Assembly: GCA_902826455.1 (NCBI GenBank)
Contig: CADEEV010000005.1
Span: 81,490-145,489 of the forward strand
From: an uncultured Acidobacteriota bacterium
GTDB taxonomy: Bacteria > Acidobacteriota > Vicinamibacteria > Fen-336
DNA: 64,000 nucleotides
Reading direction: 5' to 3'
Of this stretch, positions 16,815 through 25,854 are shown in pieces; position 1 is the stretch's first letter, and each line of letters starts with the position of its first letter. The notes under the pieces are model-generated. The model did not search any database, was not told where the DNA came from, and was given only the letters and a program-made list of their open reading frames with translations. A program made the translations under genes and the position numbers.

Positions 16815-17431
16815 CCCGGGGAGCCGCTGGGTCGGGCGGCGCGCAGCGGGACGAGGCGGCGCAGCACCCACGCCGTGGCCGGGTAGATCACGAGCACGAG
16901 GCTGCCGGCGATGATCGCGACGTGCAGGACCGGCGGCTCGAAGCTGCGCTTGAAGATCGGGTCCGAGAACGCGTGGTTCACGTTGAGCGCCGGCGCGCAG
17001 AAGCGGCCCGCGGCCACCGCCGCGACCGCGATCCCCTGCTGGAGGCGGAGCCCGCGCGGGTCGTAGCCGATCCGTCGCAGGGCGTGGAGGAGCAACACCA
17101 GGATGCCGACGTGGTAGAGCGAGAGCAGCCGCGTCAGGAGGGGCCACTGGGGGTCCCACATGTACTCCGTGCCCCCGATCCAATGGACGCCCGTCGCGAG
17201 GCGCAGCAGCAGGTCGAGGGTCCACGCGGCGCCGATGATCAGGATGCCCACGGCCTGGCTCGACAGGAGCAGCGGGCTCTCGAGCCAAAGCCCGGCCACC
17301 ACCAGGAAGACCGCGAGGTTGCACAGGAACACGAAGTTCTCGAGCCCGTAGGCGAAGGCATAGGACGGGACGTAGACGGCGAGCCACGCGACGCCGACCC
17401 AGCGCAGGACCGGGAAGACGGGCGGCGTCAC
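16811..17431 (-). CDS. Integral membrane protein of the squalene operon, unknown function
   Basis: 206 residues; GTG start overlaps the hpnE stop (GTGA). About six membrane helices (for example LAVYVPSYAFAYG, NLAVFLVVAGLWL, QAVGILIIGAAW, HVGILVLLLHALR, HVAIIAGSLVLVI). Conserved-looking polar stretch WDPQWPLLTRLLSLYH and NVNHAFSDP. I do not recognise the family. Translational coupling to hpnE argues for a role with squalene or another membrane lipid product. Confidence 0.75.
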   Translation of the reverse strand: MTPPVFPVLRWVGVAWLAVYVPSYAFAYGLENFVFLCNLAVFLVVAGLWLESPLLLSSQAVGILIIGAAWTLDLLLRLATGVHWIGGTEYMWDPQWPLLTRLLSLYHVGILVLLLHALRRIGYDPRGLRLQQGIAVAAVAAGRFCAPALNVNHAFSDPIFKRSFEPPVLHVAIIAGSLVLVIYPATAWVLRRLVPLRAARPSGSPG

Positions 17432-18783
17432 GCGGTCGCTTCGAGGAGCCGGGCCGCCGCGCGCCCGCTGCGCACCGCGCCTTCGATCGTCGCCGGCAGT
17501 CCGGTCGCGGTCCAGTCCCCGGCCAGCACGAGGCCGCGGATCGGCGTCGCGGGACCGGGCCGCAGCGTCTCCGCCTCGGGGCCCGACGCGAACGTCGCCT
17601 CCGCCTCGCGCATGACCAGGGAGCGCGCGATCGCCGCGTCCTTCATGGCCGGGAAGTAGCGGCGCAGCGAGGCCTCGGCCGAGGCCACGAGCTCGGAGTT
17701 CGGCCGCGGGGCGCTGCGCAGGGCGGCGCTCACGATGAAGGCCAGGTGCTGGGGCGCGCCCGCACGGCCGAAGATGCGGCCCTTGTCGAAGACCCACTCC
17801 ATCTCGCTGTCGCGCAGCCCGACCATGGCGCGGTCCACCACCACGCGGTCGAGCCACATCTCGACCGACACGATCGGCGAGCCCGTGAGCCGGCCGGCCT
17901 CGGCGAACGGCGAGGTCGGGCGGTAGGACTCGGGTACCAGGGGCGGAAGAGCGCTCCAGGGCACTGCGGCGACGACGGCAACGGCCGGCGCCGTCCGCGT
18001 CTCGGCCTTCTTGCCCGCGCGGATCTCGTCGCGGGTCTCGGCGCGCTGCACGTAGCGCACGCCCGTGACGCGGCCCTCGTCGACGTCGATGCCCTCGGCC
18101 AGGGCGCGCCGCCGGACGACGCCGCCGCGGCGCTCGAAGTAGTCCGCCAGGCGATCGTGGAGAACGCTCCAGCCGCGTTTCAGGAACACGAGGCGCGAGG
18201 CGGCGTGGCTCGCGAGGAATGCCTCGCGGTACACGTTCCAGAACAGGACGGCCGCGGCCCGCTCGGGGGTCTCGTTGAGGATCGCGATCGCAAGCGGGTC
18301 CCAGAGCAGGCGCCGCGCCTCGGCGCCCTGGCCCGTGCGCGCGAAGTATTCCGCGAGGGAGAGGCCCACGGGCGGCGCGCCGAGGCGCACGTGCAGGCCG
18401 AGCTTCACGGCCTGCCAGCGCACGCTCCAGGGCACGCGCAGCCCGAGAAGCCCCGCGAGCAGGTGCAGCGGCGCCACGAGCGGCGGGCAGGCGAGGCGCG
18501 AGAAGCCCCGGTCGTCCACGTAGTCGATGTGGAGGTTCTCCTGGATCGCGAGCAGCTCGGACGCGCCGGCCCGCGCCACGAGGTCGAGGGTGTCGCGGTA
18601 CGCGCCGATCATGAGGTGCGTGCCGTTGTCGACGTCCTCTCCCGACACCGCGTCGCGCGAAGACGACGCGCGGCCTCCGAGGATGCCCCGGCGCTCCAGC
18701 AGCGTCACGTCGTGGCGCTTCTCCTGGAGCGCGATCGCGGCTGCCAGGCCCGCGAATCCCCCGCCGATCACGACGACCTTCAT
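17428..18783 (-). CDS. hpnE: Hydroxysqualene dehydroxylase HpnE (FAD-dependent)
   Basis: 451 residues. N-terminal dinucleotide fold VVIGGGFAGLAAA (4-16), the amine-oxidase/desaturase second motif GRASS...DNGTHLMIG and the C-terminal FAD motif LVLAGDWTATGLPATIEGA. In the three-step HpnCDE route it converts hydroxysqualene to squalene. The ATG overlaps the hpnD stop (ATGA). A squalene-hopene cyclase is not present in the window. Confidence 0.93.
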   Translation of the reverse strand: MKVVVIGGGFAGLAAAIALQEKRHDVTLLERRGILGGRASSSRDAVSGEDVDNGTHLMIGAYRDTLDLVARAGASELLAIQENLHIDYVDDRGFSRLACPPLVAPLHLLAGLLGLRVPWSVRWQAVKLGLHVRLGAPPVGLSLAEYFARTGQGAEARRLLWDPLAIAILNETPERAAAVLFWNVYREAFLASHAASRLVFLKRGWSVLHDRLADYFERRGGVVRRRALAEGIDVDEGRVTGVRYVQRAETRDEIRAGKKAETRTAPAVAVVAAVPWSALPPLVPESYRPTSPFAEAGRLTGSPIVSVEMWLDRVVVDRAMVGLRDSEMEWVFDKGRIFGRAGAPQHLAFIVSAALRSAPRPNSELVASAEASLRRYFPAMKDAAIARSLVMREAEATFASGPEAETLRPGPATPIRGLVLAGDWTATGLPATIEGAVRSGRAAARLLEATA

Positions 18784-19625
18784 GCGCCCAGGGAGGCCGC
18801 GACGAGGGTGCGCGCCGCGATCCAGAGCTTGCGGGGCCGCCCGATCGAGACCTTGGGCCCACCGACGGGATAGCCGCGCCCCGTGAGCTCGTCGAGGAGC
18901 GCGCGATACACGGATCCCATGACGCGCGCCGAGGCCATGGAACGACGGTCCTCACGCGGGAGCAGCGCCGCGGCCCTCTCGTAGTGCTGCCGCGCCCGGT
19001 CGGCCTGGAACGCGAGCGACGCCCGGAGCGGCGCCGGGACGACGCCGGTTCGAGCGGCCTCGAGCACCTCGGCTTCCCCGGCGCCGAAGCGCGTCAGGTC
19101 CTCGAGAGGCAGGTAGATGCGGCCCTTGGCGGCGTCGGGCGCGACGTCGCGCAGGATGTTCGTGAGCTGCAGCGCGAGGCCGAGCTCCCGCGCATACTCG
19201 CGGGTCCGCGGGTTGCGGTACCCGAAGATCTCGATCGTGGCGAGACCGACCGCCGACGCCACGCGCTCGCAGTAGACCTGCAACGCCGCGAAGTCGGCGT
19301 AGCGATTCCGGGTCAGGTCCATGCGGCAGCCGGCGACGATCTCGGCGAAGCAGGCGCGCGGGATCGGGAAGCGCTGGAGAGCCTCCCCGAGCTCGCGGCC
19401 GATGGGAGAGACCGCTGAGCCCGCATACGCGCGGTCGACCTCGGCGAGCCAGGCGTCGAGGCCCGCCGCGCCCCCGCCATCCGCTTCGTCGACACAGTCG
19501 TCCACCTGCCGGCAGAAGGAGTACAGCGCGAAGATGGCGCGACGCTTCGCCTCGGGCAGGATGCGGAAGGCGTAGTAGAAGCTGGTGTTGCTGTCGCGCG
19601 TGAGCCGTTCGGACGCGCTCGCCAC
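18780..19625 (-). CDS. hpnD: Presqualene diphosphate synthase HpnD
   Basis: 281 residues; GTG start at 19625 chosen 5 bases after the cstA stop because homology begins with RDSNTSFYYAFRILP. Squalene/phytoene-synthase fold with both Mg-binding motifs: QVDDCVDE and LQLTNILRDVAPD, followed by GRIYLP. Condenses two farnesyl diphosphates to presqualene diphosphate. HpnC is encoded on the other side of cstA. Confidence 0.93.
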   Translation of the reverse strand: MASASERLTRDSNTSFYYAFRILPEAKRRAIFALYSFCRQVDDCVDEADGGGAAGLDAWLAEVDRAYAGSAVSPIGRELGEALQRFPIPRACFAEIVAGCRMDLTRNRYADFAALQVYCERVASAVGLATIEIFGYRNPRTREYARELGLALQLTNILRDVAPDAAKGRIYLPLEDLTRFGAGEAEVLEAARTGVVPAPLRASLAFQADRARQHYERAAALLPREDRRSMASARVMGSVYRALLDELTGRGYPVGGPKVSIGRPRKLWIAARTLVAASLGA

Positions 19626-19630
19626 GAGGC

Positions 19631-21304
19631 TCAGGCCGCGGTCGCGGGCCGGCCGCGCCAGGCCCGCGCCGCTTCGACCACGAGCAGCGCGGCGAGGCCG
19701 AGCAGGACCACCGACACGAAGCCGTTCAGCGTCTCGGTCCCGAGCCGCATCGGCCAGCGCAGCGTGACCGAGGCCTGGAGCAGCAGGGACCACACCGTGA
19801 TCGCGAGGACGAACGCCATCGGCACGAGCACGTAGGCGGTGCGCTTGCCGCTGCGCTTCAGCCAGACCGAGAGCCCGAGGAGCGAAAGGGCGGCGAGCAG
19901 CTGGTTCGAGGTGCCGAAGAGCACCCAGAACGACCGGTAGGCCCCTTCGCCGGCGGCGAGCAGGAAGACGAGAGGCAGGAACGCGGTGACCGCGGTCGCC
20001 ACGATGGCTCCGGCCTTCGACGACCAGCCGAAGAGCTCCTGCAGGATGTAGCGTCCCAGGCGCGTCGAGACGTCGAGGGTGTCGAACACGAACGTGGAGA
20101 AGGCCATGGCGCCGAACGTGGTGGCGAAGAGCAGGTGCTTCTCGCCGATGACGACGGCGAGGTAGCGGCCGAGGCCCTGCCCGTAGACGACGCCGGGCCC
20201 CTTGCCGGCGAGCTCTCCGGACGTCGCGATCATGACGGTCGAGAGCGCGATCAGGGCCACGAAGGCCTCGAGCAGCATCGCGCCGTAGCCCACGACGCGG
20301 CAGTCGCTCTCCTTCGCGATCTGCTTCGAGGTGGTGCCCGAGCAGACGAGGCCGTGGAAGCCCGAGCAGGCGCCGCACGCGATCGTCACGAACAGGAACG
20401 GAAACAGGGCTCCGGAGACGCCGGGGCCCTGCCAGGTCTTGAAGGCGTCCTGCTGGATCGCGAAGCCGCCGAAGAAGATGCCGACGACGCCCACCGCGAT
20501 GGCCATGTAGAGGACGAAGCCTCCCAGGTAGCCGCGCGGCTGCAACAGCGCCCAGACCGGGGTGAGCGACGCGACGAAGCAATAGACGAGGATCGCGATG
20601 CCCCAGGTGCGCGAGCTCGCGACGAGCCACGTCGAGTGCTGCGTGCCGAGCCACACGACGCCCAGGGTCGCGGGCACGAACACCGCGGTCGACAGCCACA
20701 GTGGCGGCTTCAGGAAGCGCTCGACGAGCCCCATCACGACCGACAGCGCGAGATACAGGACCGAGGCGAGGGCGACGGCGCCTCCCGGGTTGAAGCCCAC
20801 CGCCAGGCCCTCGAGGTCCTCGGTCTTCCCCACGAACGTGGAGGCCGTGATGTCGGTGAAGGCGAGGATCACGTAGAGGAGAGCGATCCAGATGAAGGCC
20901 ATCACGGCCAACCAGGCGCGCCGCCCGAGCTGGAGCCGTACGATCTCGGCGATCGACTTGCCGCCGTGGCGCACGGAGGCCACGAGGCTCGAGAAGTCGT
21001 GGACGGCCCCGATGAAGACGACGCCGAGGCCGATCCACAGCAGGCACGGCAGCCAGCCGAAGACCTGGCAGGCCAGGATCGGGCCCGCGATGGGGCCGGC
21101 GGCGGCGATGGCGCTGAAGTGCTGGCCGAGGAGATAGAACGGCCGCGTGGGCACGAAGTCGTCCCCGTCGTTCACGCGCACGGCGGGCGTCGGAGTGGCG
21201 TCGTCCAGGGCGTACTGCCGGGCGACGAAGCGGCCGTAGAAGCGGTAGCCCAGGGCCAGGCCGACGATCGCCACCAGGGCGATCTGCGGGAGCGAGACCG
21301 TCAT
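19631..21304 (-). CDS. cstA: CstA-family pyruvate/peptide transporter
   Basis: 557 residues with about 16 hydrophobic segments. Family signatures: ALGYRFYGRFVARQYALD near the start, FYLLGQHFSAIAAAGPIAGP, GVVFIGAVHDFSSLVASVRH, and CSGFHGLVCSGTTSKQIAKE. CstA/BtsT proteins take up pyruvate or peptides, usually when carbon is scarce. Here the gene lies between hpnC (ATGA overlap) and hpnD (5-base gap), so it must be co-transcribed with the squalene genes. That position is unusual and might supply carbon to isoprenoid synthesis (inference). Confidence 0.92.
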   Translation of the reverse strand: MTVSLPQIALVAIVGLALGYRFYGRFVARQYALDDATPTPAVRVNDGDDFVPTRPFYLLGQHFSAIAAAGPIAGPILACQVFGWLPCLLWIGLGVVFIGAVHDFSSLVASVRHGGKSIAEIVRLQLGRRAWLAVMAFIWIALLYVILAFTDITASTFVGKTEDLEGLAVGFNPGGAVALASVLYLALSVVMGLVERFLKPPLWLSTAVFVPATLGVVWLGTQHSTWLVASSRTWGIAILVYCFVASLTPVWALLQPRGYLGGFVLYMAIAVGVVGIFFGGFAIQQDAFKTWQGPGVSGALFPFLFVTIACGACSGFHGLVCSGTTSKQIAKESDCRVVGYGAMLLEAFVALIALSTVMIATSGELAGKGPGVVYGQGLGRYLAVVIGEKHLLFATTFGAMAFSTFVFDTLDVSTRLGRYILQELFGWSSKAGAIVATAVTAFLPLVFLLAAGEGAYRSFWVLFGTSNQLLAALSLLGLSVWLKRSGKRTAYVLVPMAFVLAITVWSLLLQASVTLRWPMRLGTETLNGFVSVVLLGLAALLVVEAARAWRGRPATAA

Positions 21305-22185
21305 CGGCGGGAGACGTTATCCGTTCGCGCCGCCTCGCGCCAGCGCCAGGCACGGAAGCCGAGGGCGAGCTTGCCGGCGAGGCCATAGCTCGGCCGCCGC
21401 CGGAACACGTCGTAGCCGTTGGCCTCGATGCGGTCGAGGATGCCGGTGCCCCCGAGCCACGTGAGGCGCATCTCGAAGCGCAGGTCGCGGTCCACGCGGT
21501 CGCACAGCGCGCGGCCGGTCTCGAAGAGCGCCCGGGTGCGGGCGATCAGGTCCTGCATGAGCGCGACGAACCCCGGCGTGATCCGGCCGGCGTTCAGGTC
21601 CCACTCGGCGACGCCGTGCCGGACCAGCAGCGCGCGCGGGACGTAGATGCGGTCCTTGCCCAGGTCGACCGCGAGATCCTGCCAGTGGTTCGCGAGCTGC
21701 AGCGCGGTGCAGATCGCGTCCGAGAGCGGCAGCAGGGCCTCGTCCCCATATCCGAAGACGAGGAGCACGAGGCGTCCGACCGGGTCGGCGGAACGCCGGC
21801 AGTAGTCGAGGAGCTCGTCCCAGGTCTCGTAGCGCGCCTTGTCCACGTCCTGCTTGAAGGCGGAGAGCAGGTCGAGGAGCAGCGCCTTGGGGATGTCGAG
21901 GCGCTTCACGGTCTCGGCCAGGGCCACGAAGATCGGTCCTTCCGCCCGTCCTTCGTAGGCGCCGTGGAGCCGCGCCTCCCACTCGTCGAGCTTCTCGCGG
22001 CGCAGGCCCTCGTAGAGGGGCTCGTCGGCGAAGTCGTCGGCCACGCGGGCGAAGGCGTAGATCGCGTACACGTAGCGGCGTTTCTCCTTCGGAACGAACA
22101 GGCCGACCGGGAAGTTCTCGTAGTGCTGGCGCGCCCGCTCCTCGCAGTGCTTGAAGGCTTCGTCCAGGGTGAACGCGACGCTCAC
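21301..22185 (-). CDS. hpnC: Hydroxysqualene synthase HpnC
   Basis: 294 residues; GTG start overlaps the preceding stop (GTGA). Squalene/phytoene-synthase fold: FPVGLFVPKEKRRYVYAIYA, first Asp motif ARVADDFADE, second motif LANHWQDLAVDLGKDRIYVP. The NHWQD variant is typical of HpnC. It converts presqualene diphosphate to hydroxysqualene. Stop overlaps the cstA start (ATGA). Confidence 0.93.
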   Translation of the reverse strand: MSVAFTLDEAFKHCEERARQHYENFPVGLFVPKEKRRYVYAIYAFARVADDFADEPLYEGLRREKLDEWEARLHGAYEGRAEGPIFVALAETVKRLDIPKALLLDLLSAFKQDVDKARYETWDELLDYCRRSADPVGRLVLLVFGYGDEALLPLSDAICTALQLANHWQDLAVDLGKDRIYVPRALLVRHGVAEWDLNAGRITPGFVALMQDLIARTRALFETGRALCDRVDRDLRFEMRLTWLGGTGILDRIEANGYDVFRRRPSYGLAGKLALGFRAWRWREAARTDNVSRR

Positions 22186-22985
22186 CGGCGGGCGCGCTCC
22201 GCGGCGTTGTCGAGCAGCATCCGCTCGCGAGGCGACAGCTCGAGATCCAGCGGGCCGAGCACGCGGCCGGCGGCGACCCGGGCCGGCAGCGCCGGCCCGC
22301 GCACCACGAGCGGCAACACCGAAGGACGCGACCCGGCGAGCGCGCGCAGGGTGCGCGCGGCCGCGGCGGCCAGGCTGACCGGGCCGAAGCGCGTCGCCTT
22401 CAGGCGCTCGACCGCACGGCCGAGCGCCGACAGGCCCGCCGCCGTCAGGGGCGCGCCACCGAGCGTCACACCCAGGGGCACGAAGTCGGGCGGGGAGCCC
22501 GCCGCGACCGCCGCGATCGCCGATGGCTCGACCTTCAGCTCCTCCGCCAGCAGACGGCGCAGCGCCGCCGACCACGCGACCGGAGCGCTGCCCATCACGC
22601 GATCGGCCGGAACTCCGCGCTCGAGGGCAGCGGCCACCAGGGGTGCCGGCCGGGCATCGGCGATGACGAGGGGCGCCGAGCCCAGATGCGGCGCCAGGCT
22701 GCGCATGAAGTCGGCCTGCCGCAGCGCCGTGACGTCGGCGCCGGCCAGCTCCGTCGGGTCGGCGATCACGATCGCGTCGACGCTGCCGGTGAGGGACGCG
22801 ACGCCCTCGAGCCATGTGTCCGAGCGTTCGACGGGACCGGACTGCATGAGGTCCAGGGCCTTGCCCTGGGCCCGGCTCGCCTCGGGGTCCACGAGGAGGA
22901 TGCGGCGCGCCTGCTCCCGATCGGCGAGCACGCGGGCGAGCGTCGCGCCGAGCTCGTTCGCCCCCACGATCGCCACCGTCTTCAT
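22182..22985 (-). CDS. Degenerate malate/lactate dehydrogenase-fold protein
   Basis: 267 residues versus about 310 in the family. N-terminal Rossmann fold (MKTVAIVGANELGATLA, acidic D33), then ALDLMQ, which matches the LDH/MDH family. The substrate Arg loop (RKPGM in MDH) reads ADPTELAGADV, NPVD reads DARPAP, the DSARFR segment reads WSAALRR, and GGHGD.MVPL with the catalytic His reads GSPPDFVPL. NAD binding may survive but malate oxidation should not. It heads the squalene operon, overlapping hpnC by GTGA. Perhaps a redox-sensing or structural subunit (inference). Confidence 0.75.
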   Translation of the reverse strand: MKTVAIVGANELGATLARVLADREQARRILLVDPEASRAQGKALDLMQSGPVERSDTWLEGVASLTGSVDAIVIADPTELAGADVTALRQADFMRSLAPHLGSAPLVIADARPAPLVAAALERGVPADRVMGSAPVAWSAALRRLLAEELKVEPSAIAAVAAGSPPDFVPLGVTLGGAPLTAAGLSALGRAVERLKATRFGPVSLAAAAARTLRALAGSRPSVLPLVVRGPALPARVAAGRVLGPLDLELSPRERMLLDNAAERARR

Positions 22986-22993
22986 CGCGCGCG

Positions 22994-22999
22994 ACTATA
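22994..22999 (-). promoter_or_regulatory. -10 box (TATAGT) of squalene operon, leaderless
   Basis: Minus-strand TATAGT ends 8 bases before the ATG at 22985; transcription would begin at or within two bases of the start codon. Divergent to the SulP promoter 18 bases away. Confidence 0.55.
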
Positions 23000-23016
23000 A
23001 CCCGCCGCGCGCCGCC

Positions 23017-23022
23017 TATACT
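23017..23022 (+). promoter_or_regulatory. -10 box (TATACT) of sulP gene, leaderless
   Basis: TATACT followed by 6 bases and the GTG at 23029, so +1 falls on the initiation codon. The only A+T-rich hexamers in the 43-base intergenic region are this one and the divergent TATAGT. Confidence 0.55.
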
Positions 23023-23028
23023 CGCGGC

Positions 23029-24756
23029 GTGCTGCTTGCCACGGCGCTGCGCGCGAGCTGGAGGGAGGGCCACGCCTGGTCCGGGATCCGGGCCGACCTG
23101 CTCGCCGGCGTCGTGGTCGGGGTCGTCGCCCTGCCCCTGTCGATGGCTCTCGCGATCGCCTCGGGTGTCGCGCCTCAGCACGGTCTCTACACCGCGATCG
23201 TCGCCGGGGCCCTGATCGCCGTGCTTGGCGGCTCGCGCGTGCAGGTGTCGGGCCCGACCGCGGCGTTCGTCGTGATCCTCGCTCCGATCGTGGCGCACCA
23301 CGGCCTCGGCGGGCTGCTCGTGGCGACCCTCCTCGCGGGCGTCCTGCTCGTCGCCATGGGCCTGTCGGGCCTGGGCCAGTTCATCGAGTTCGTCCCATAC
23401 CCGGTCACCACGGGCTTCACGGCCGGCATCGCGGTCGTACTGGGCACGCTGCAGCTCAAGGACCTGCTGGGTCTCTCGGTCGACGCGATGCCCGAGACCT
23501 TTGCCGAGAAGGTCGGCGTGCTGCTCCACGCGCTGCCCACGCTGCGGGCGCCCGATGTGGCGGTCGGCCTGCTGACGCTGGCGGTGCTGCTTCTCTGGCC
23601 GCGGCTGGAGCGGCGCGTCCCGGCGCCCCTGGTGGCGCTCGTGCTCGCGGCCGTCGTGGCCTTCGCCCTGTCCCGGTGGCGCCCGGATTTCGACGCAGCC
23701 ACGATCGCGACCCGCTTCTCCCACGACGAGGGGGACGTCCGGCGTCCCGGTATCCCGCGGCACCCGCCGCTGCCTCTCCTGCCCTGGCACCTGCCGGGGC
23801 CGAACGGCACCCCGCTCGAGCTGTCCCTGGAGTTGGTGCGGGCGCTGCTGCCGGCCGCCTTCGCGATCGCCGCCCTCGGCGCCATCGAGTCCCTGCTCTC
23901 GGCCGTGGTGGCCGACGGCATGACGGGTGGACGCCACGACCCCAACGGCGAGCTCGTGGGCCAGGGCATCGGCAACATCGTGACGCCGTTCTTCGGCGGC
24001 ATCGCGGCGACGGGAGCCCTGGCCCGGACGGCCACCAACGTGCGCTCCGGGGCGCGCTCGCCGCTCGCGGCGCTCGCCCACGCGGTCTTCGTGCTGGCCG
24101 CCGTCCTCGCCCTCGCGCCGGCCCTCGGCTACCTGCCGATGGCGTCCCTCGCCGCGCTGCTGCTGCTCGTGGCCTGGAACATGGGCGAGGCCCGCCACGT
24201 CCTCCATATCCTGCGGGTCGCGCCGCGCGGCGACGCCGTGATCCTGCTGCTCTGCTTCGGCCTCACGATCGTGTTCGACATGGTCGTCTCCGTCACGGCC
24301 GGAGTCGTGCTGTCCTCGTTCCTGTTCATGCGTCGGATGGCCGAGGTTTCCGGCGTCCGGCTGGTGACCGAGGGACACCCGAGCCTACGCGAGCCGCTGC
24401 CGCGCGGCGTGCTGTTCTACGAGGTCGCCGGGCCCCTGTTCTTCGGGGCGGCGCAGAAGGCGATGACCGCCATCGAGAGCGTCGAGCGCCGCGGCCTCCG
24501 GGTGGTGGTGCTCGACATGCGGGCGGTCCCGGCCATCGACGCCACCGGTCTCGTGGCCCTCGAGTGCCTGGTGAAGACGCTCAACGGCGCGGGCGTCAAG
24601 GTCATCCTGGCGAGCGTCGCGGGCCAGCCGCTCCACGCGTTCGCCCGGGCCGGCTGGCGCAACCGCAAGGGCCGGCTGCGCATCTTCCAGACCCTGGACA
24701 AGGCCCTCGAGAGGGCGCGCGCCCACGTCGCGGTCCCGGATCCGGAAGCTTCCTGA
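23029..24756 (+). CDS. SulP-family anion transporter with STAS domain
   Basis: 575 residues; GTG start at 23029 is fixed by the promoter position and by homology starting soon after ([28 protein letters not shown]). About 12-14 membrane segments carrying SulP signatures: [32 protein letters not shown] and [26 protein letters not shown]. The C-terminal STAS domain (about 455-565) has LFFGAAQ and [14 protein letters not shown]. Family members move sulfate, bicarbonate or dicarboxylates by H+/Na+ symport; the substrate cannot be told from sequence. Confidence 0.93.
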   Translation: MLLATALRASWREGHAWSGIRADLLAGVVVGVVALPLSMALAIASGVAPQHGLYTAIVAGALIAVLGGSRVQVSGPTAAFVVILAPIVAHHGLGGLLVATLLAGVLLVAMGLSGLGQFIEFVPYPVTTGFTAGIAVVLGTLQLKDLLGLSVDAMPETFAEKVGVLLHALPTLRAPDVAVGLLTLAVLLLWPRLERRVPAPLVALVLAAVVAFALSRWRPDFDAATIATRFSHDEGDVRRPGIPRHPPLPLLPWHLPGPNGTPLELSLELVRALLPAAFAIAALGAIESLLSAVVADGMTGGRHDPNGELVGQGIGNIVTPFFGGIAATGALARTATNVRSGARSPLAALAHAVFVLAAVLALAPALGYLPMASLAALLLLVAWNMGEARHVLHILRVAPRGDAVILLLCFGLTIVFDMVVSVTAGVVLSSFLFMRRMAEVSGVRLVTEGHPSLREPLPRGVLFYEVAGPLFFGAAQKAMTAIESVERRGLRVVVLDMRAVPAIDATGLVALECLVKTLNGAGVKVILASVAGQPLHAFARAGWRNRKGRLRIFQTLDKALERARAHVAVPDPEAS

Positions 24757-24757
24757 C

Positions 24758-24763
24758 TATACT
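24758..24763 (+). promoter_or_regulatory. -10 box (TATACT) of gpmA, leaderless
   Basis: TATACT starts two bases after the sulP stop and is followed by 7 bases and the gpmA ATG (24771). Same hexamer and near-same spacing as at the sulP gene. Confidence 0.55.
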
Positions 24764-24770
24764 TGGCGCC

Positions 24771-25520
24771 ATGCACAAGGTAGTCCTGCTGCGCCACGGC
24801 GAGAGCCAGTGGAACCTCGAGAACCGCTTCACGGGCTGGACCGACGTGGACCTCACGCCGAAGGGCGTCGAGGAGGCGCAGCACGCGGCGCGCCTGCTGA
24901 ACGAGGGCGGCTACACCTTCGACGTGGCCTACACGTCGCTCTTGAAGCGCGCGATCCGCACGCTGTGGATCGTCCTCGACGGCATGGACCTCATGTGGAT
25001 CCCGGTGCATCGCAGCTTCAAGCTGAACGAGCGCCACTACGGCGATCTCCAGGGCCTGAACAAGGCGGAGACCACCGCGAAGTTCGGCGAGGCGCAGGTC
25101 AAGATCTGGCGCCGCAGCTACTCGACGCCGCCTCCTCCTTTGAGCCCGAGCGACCCGCGCTACCCGGGCAAGGACCGGCGCTATGCGGGACTCACGCCCG
25201 GAGAGCTGCCCCTCACCGAGTCGCTCAAGGAGACCGTCGAGCGCTTCCTGCCCTACTGGCACGAGACGATCGCGCCGCGGATCCGCGCCGGCGAGCGCGT
25301 CGTGATCGCGGCCCACGGCAACAGCCTGCGCGCCCTCGTGAAGTACCTCGACGGCGTGTCCGAGGACGAGATCACCGAGCTCAACATCCCGACCGGCACG
25401 CCGCTCGTCTACGAGCTCGACGCGAACCTCAAGGCCCAGGCCCACTACTACCTCGGCGACCCCGAGGCCGTGCGCAAGGCCGCCGAGGCCGTCGCGAGGC
25501 AGGCGGCCGGCAAGAAGTAG
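24771..25520 (+). CDS. gpmA: 2,3-bisphosphoglycerate-dependent phosphoglycerate mutase
   Basis: 249 residues, the normal length. Catalytic LRHGESQWN (His9), [37 protein letters not shown], and the second active-site His in [10 protein letters not shown]. Interconverts 3- and 2-phosphoglycerate in glycolysis/gluconeogenesis by a phosphohistidine mechanism. Transcribed from its own leaderless promoter, followed 4 bases later by the dehydrogenase small subunit. Confidence 0.97.
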   Translation: MHKVVLLRHGESQWNLENRFTGWTDVDLTPKGVEEAQHAARLLNEGGYTFDVAYTSLLKRAIRTLWIVLDGMDLMWIPVHRSFKLNERHYGDLQGLNKAETTAKFGEAQVKIWRRSYSTPPPPLSPSDPRYPGKDRRYAGLTPGELPLTESLKETVERFLPYWHETIAPRIRAGERVVIAAHGNSLRALVKYLDGVSEDEITELNIPTGTPLVYELDANLKAQAHYYLGDPEAVRKAAEAVARQAAGKK

Positions 25521-25524
25521 CGCA

Positions 25525-25854
25525 GTGCCTCTCTCGCGGCGCGCGCTGTTCCGGATCGCCCTCGGCTCCGCTCTCGCCTCGGCTTGTGCGCGCGTGGCTC
25601 CGGCCGAGCCGGCGCGCGCCCGGCTCGCGCGGCGCCTCGGGCTCGAGCCGGCCGAGCGGGCCTGGCTCGACGGCCTGCGCGGGCGCCGGCAGGAGCGTCT
25701 GCTGCGCGCTCTCGAGGCCGGCGGCCCTCTCGACGAGGACGCCCTGCGCTCCCTGCGCGACAGCCTCGGGCCGCGCTCGCGGCTGTTCGCCTACGTCGGC
25801 TATCCCGAGGTCGCCGATCGACGCAGCGTGTGCGATGGCCTCGTCCGCGAGTAG
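25525..25854 (+). CDS. Tat-exported small (gamma-type) subunit of FAD dehydrogenase
   Basis: 109 residues, GTG start. Twin-arginine leader SRRALFR followed by a hydrophobic stretch and ASAC, which could be a lipobox. The remainder is helical with Arg/Leu-rich segments and GYPEVADRR near the end, compatible with a short member of the gluconate 2-dehydrogenase subunit-3 type. These small subunits chaperone and carry a GMC flavoprotein through the Tat system as a hitchhiker. The last 20 bases overlap the following GMC gene, strongly linking the two. Confidence 0.7.
   Translation: MPLSRRALFRIALGSALASACARVAPAEPARARLARRLGLEPAERAWLDGLRGRRQERLLRALEAGGPLDEDALRSLRDSLGPRSRLFAYVGYPEVADRRSVCDGLVRE

Noticed and set aside
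22182-22985. Functional malate dehydrogenase (mdh) annotation
   Set aside because: Catalytic His, substrate Arg loop and NPVD motif are all replaced; only the nucleotide-binding fold is supported.
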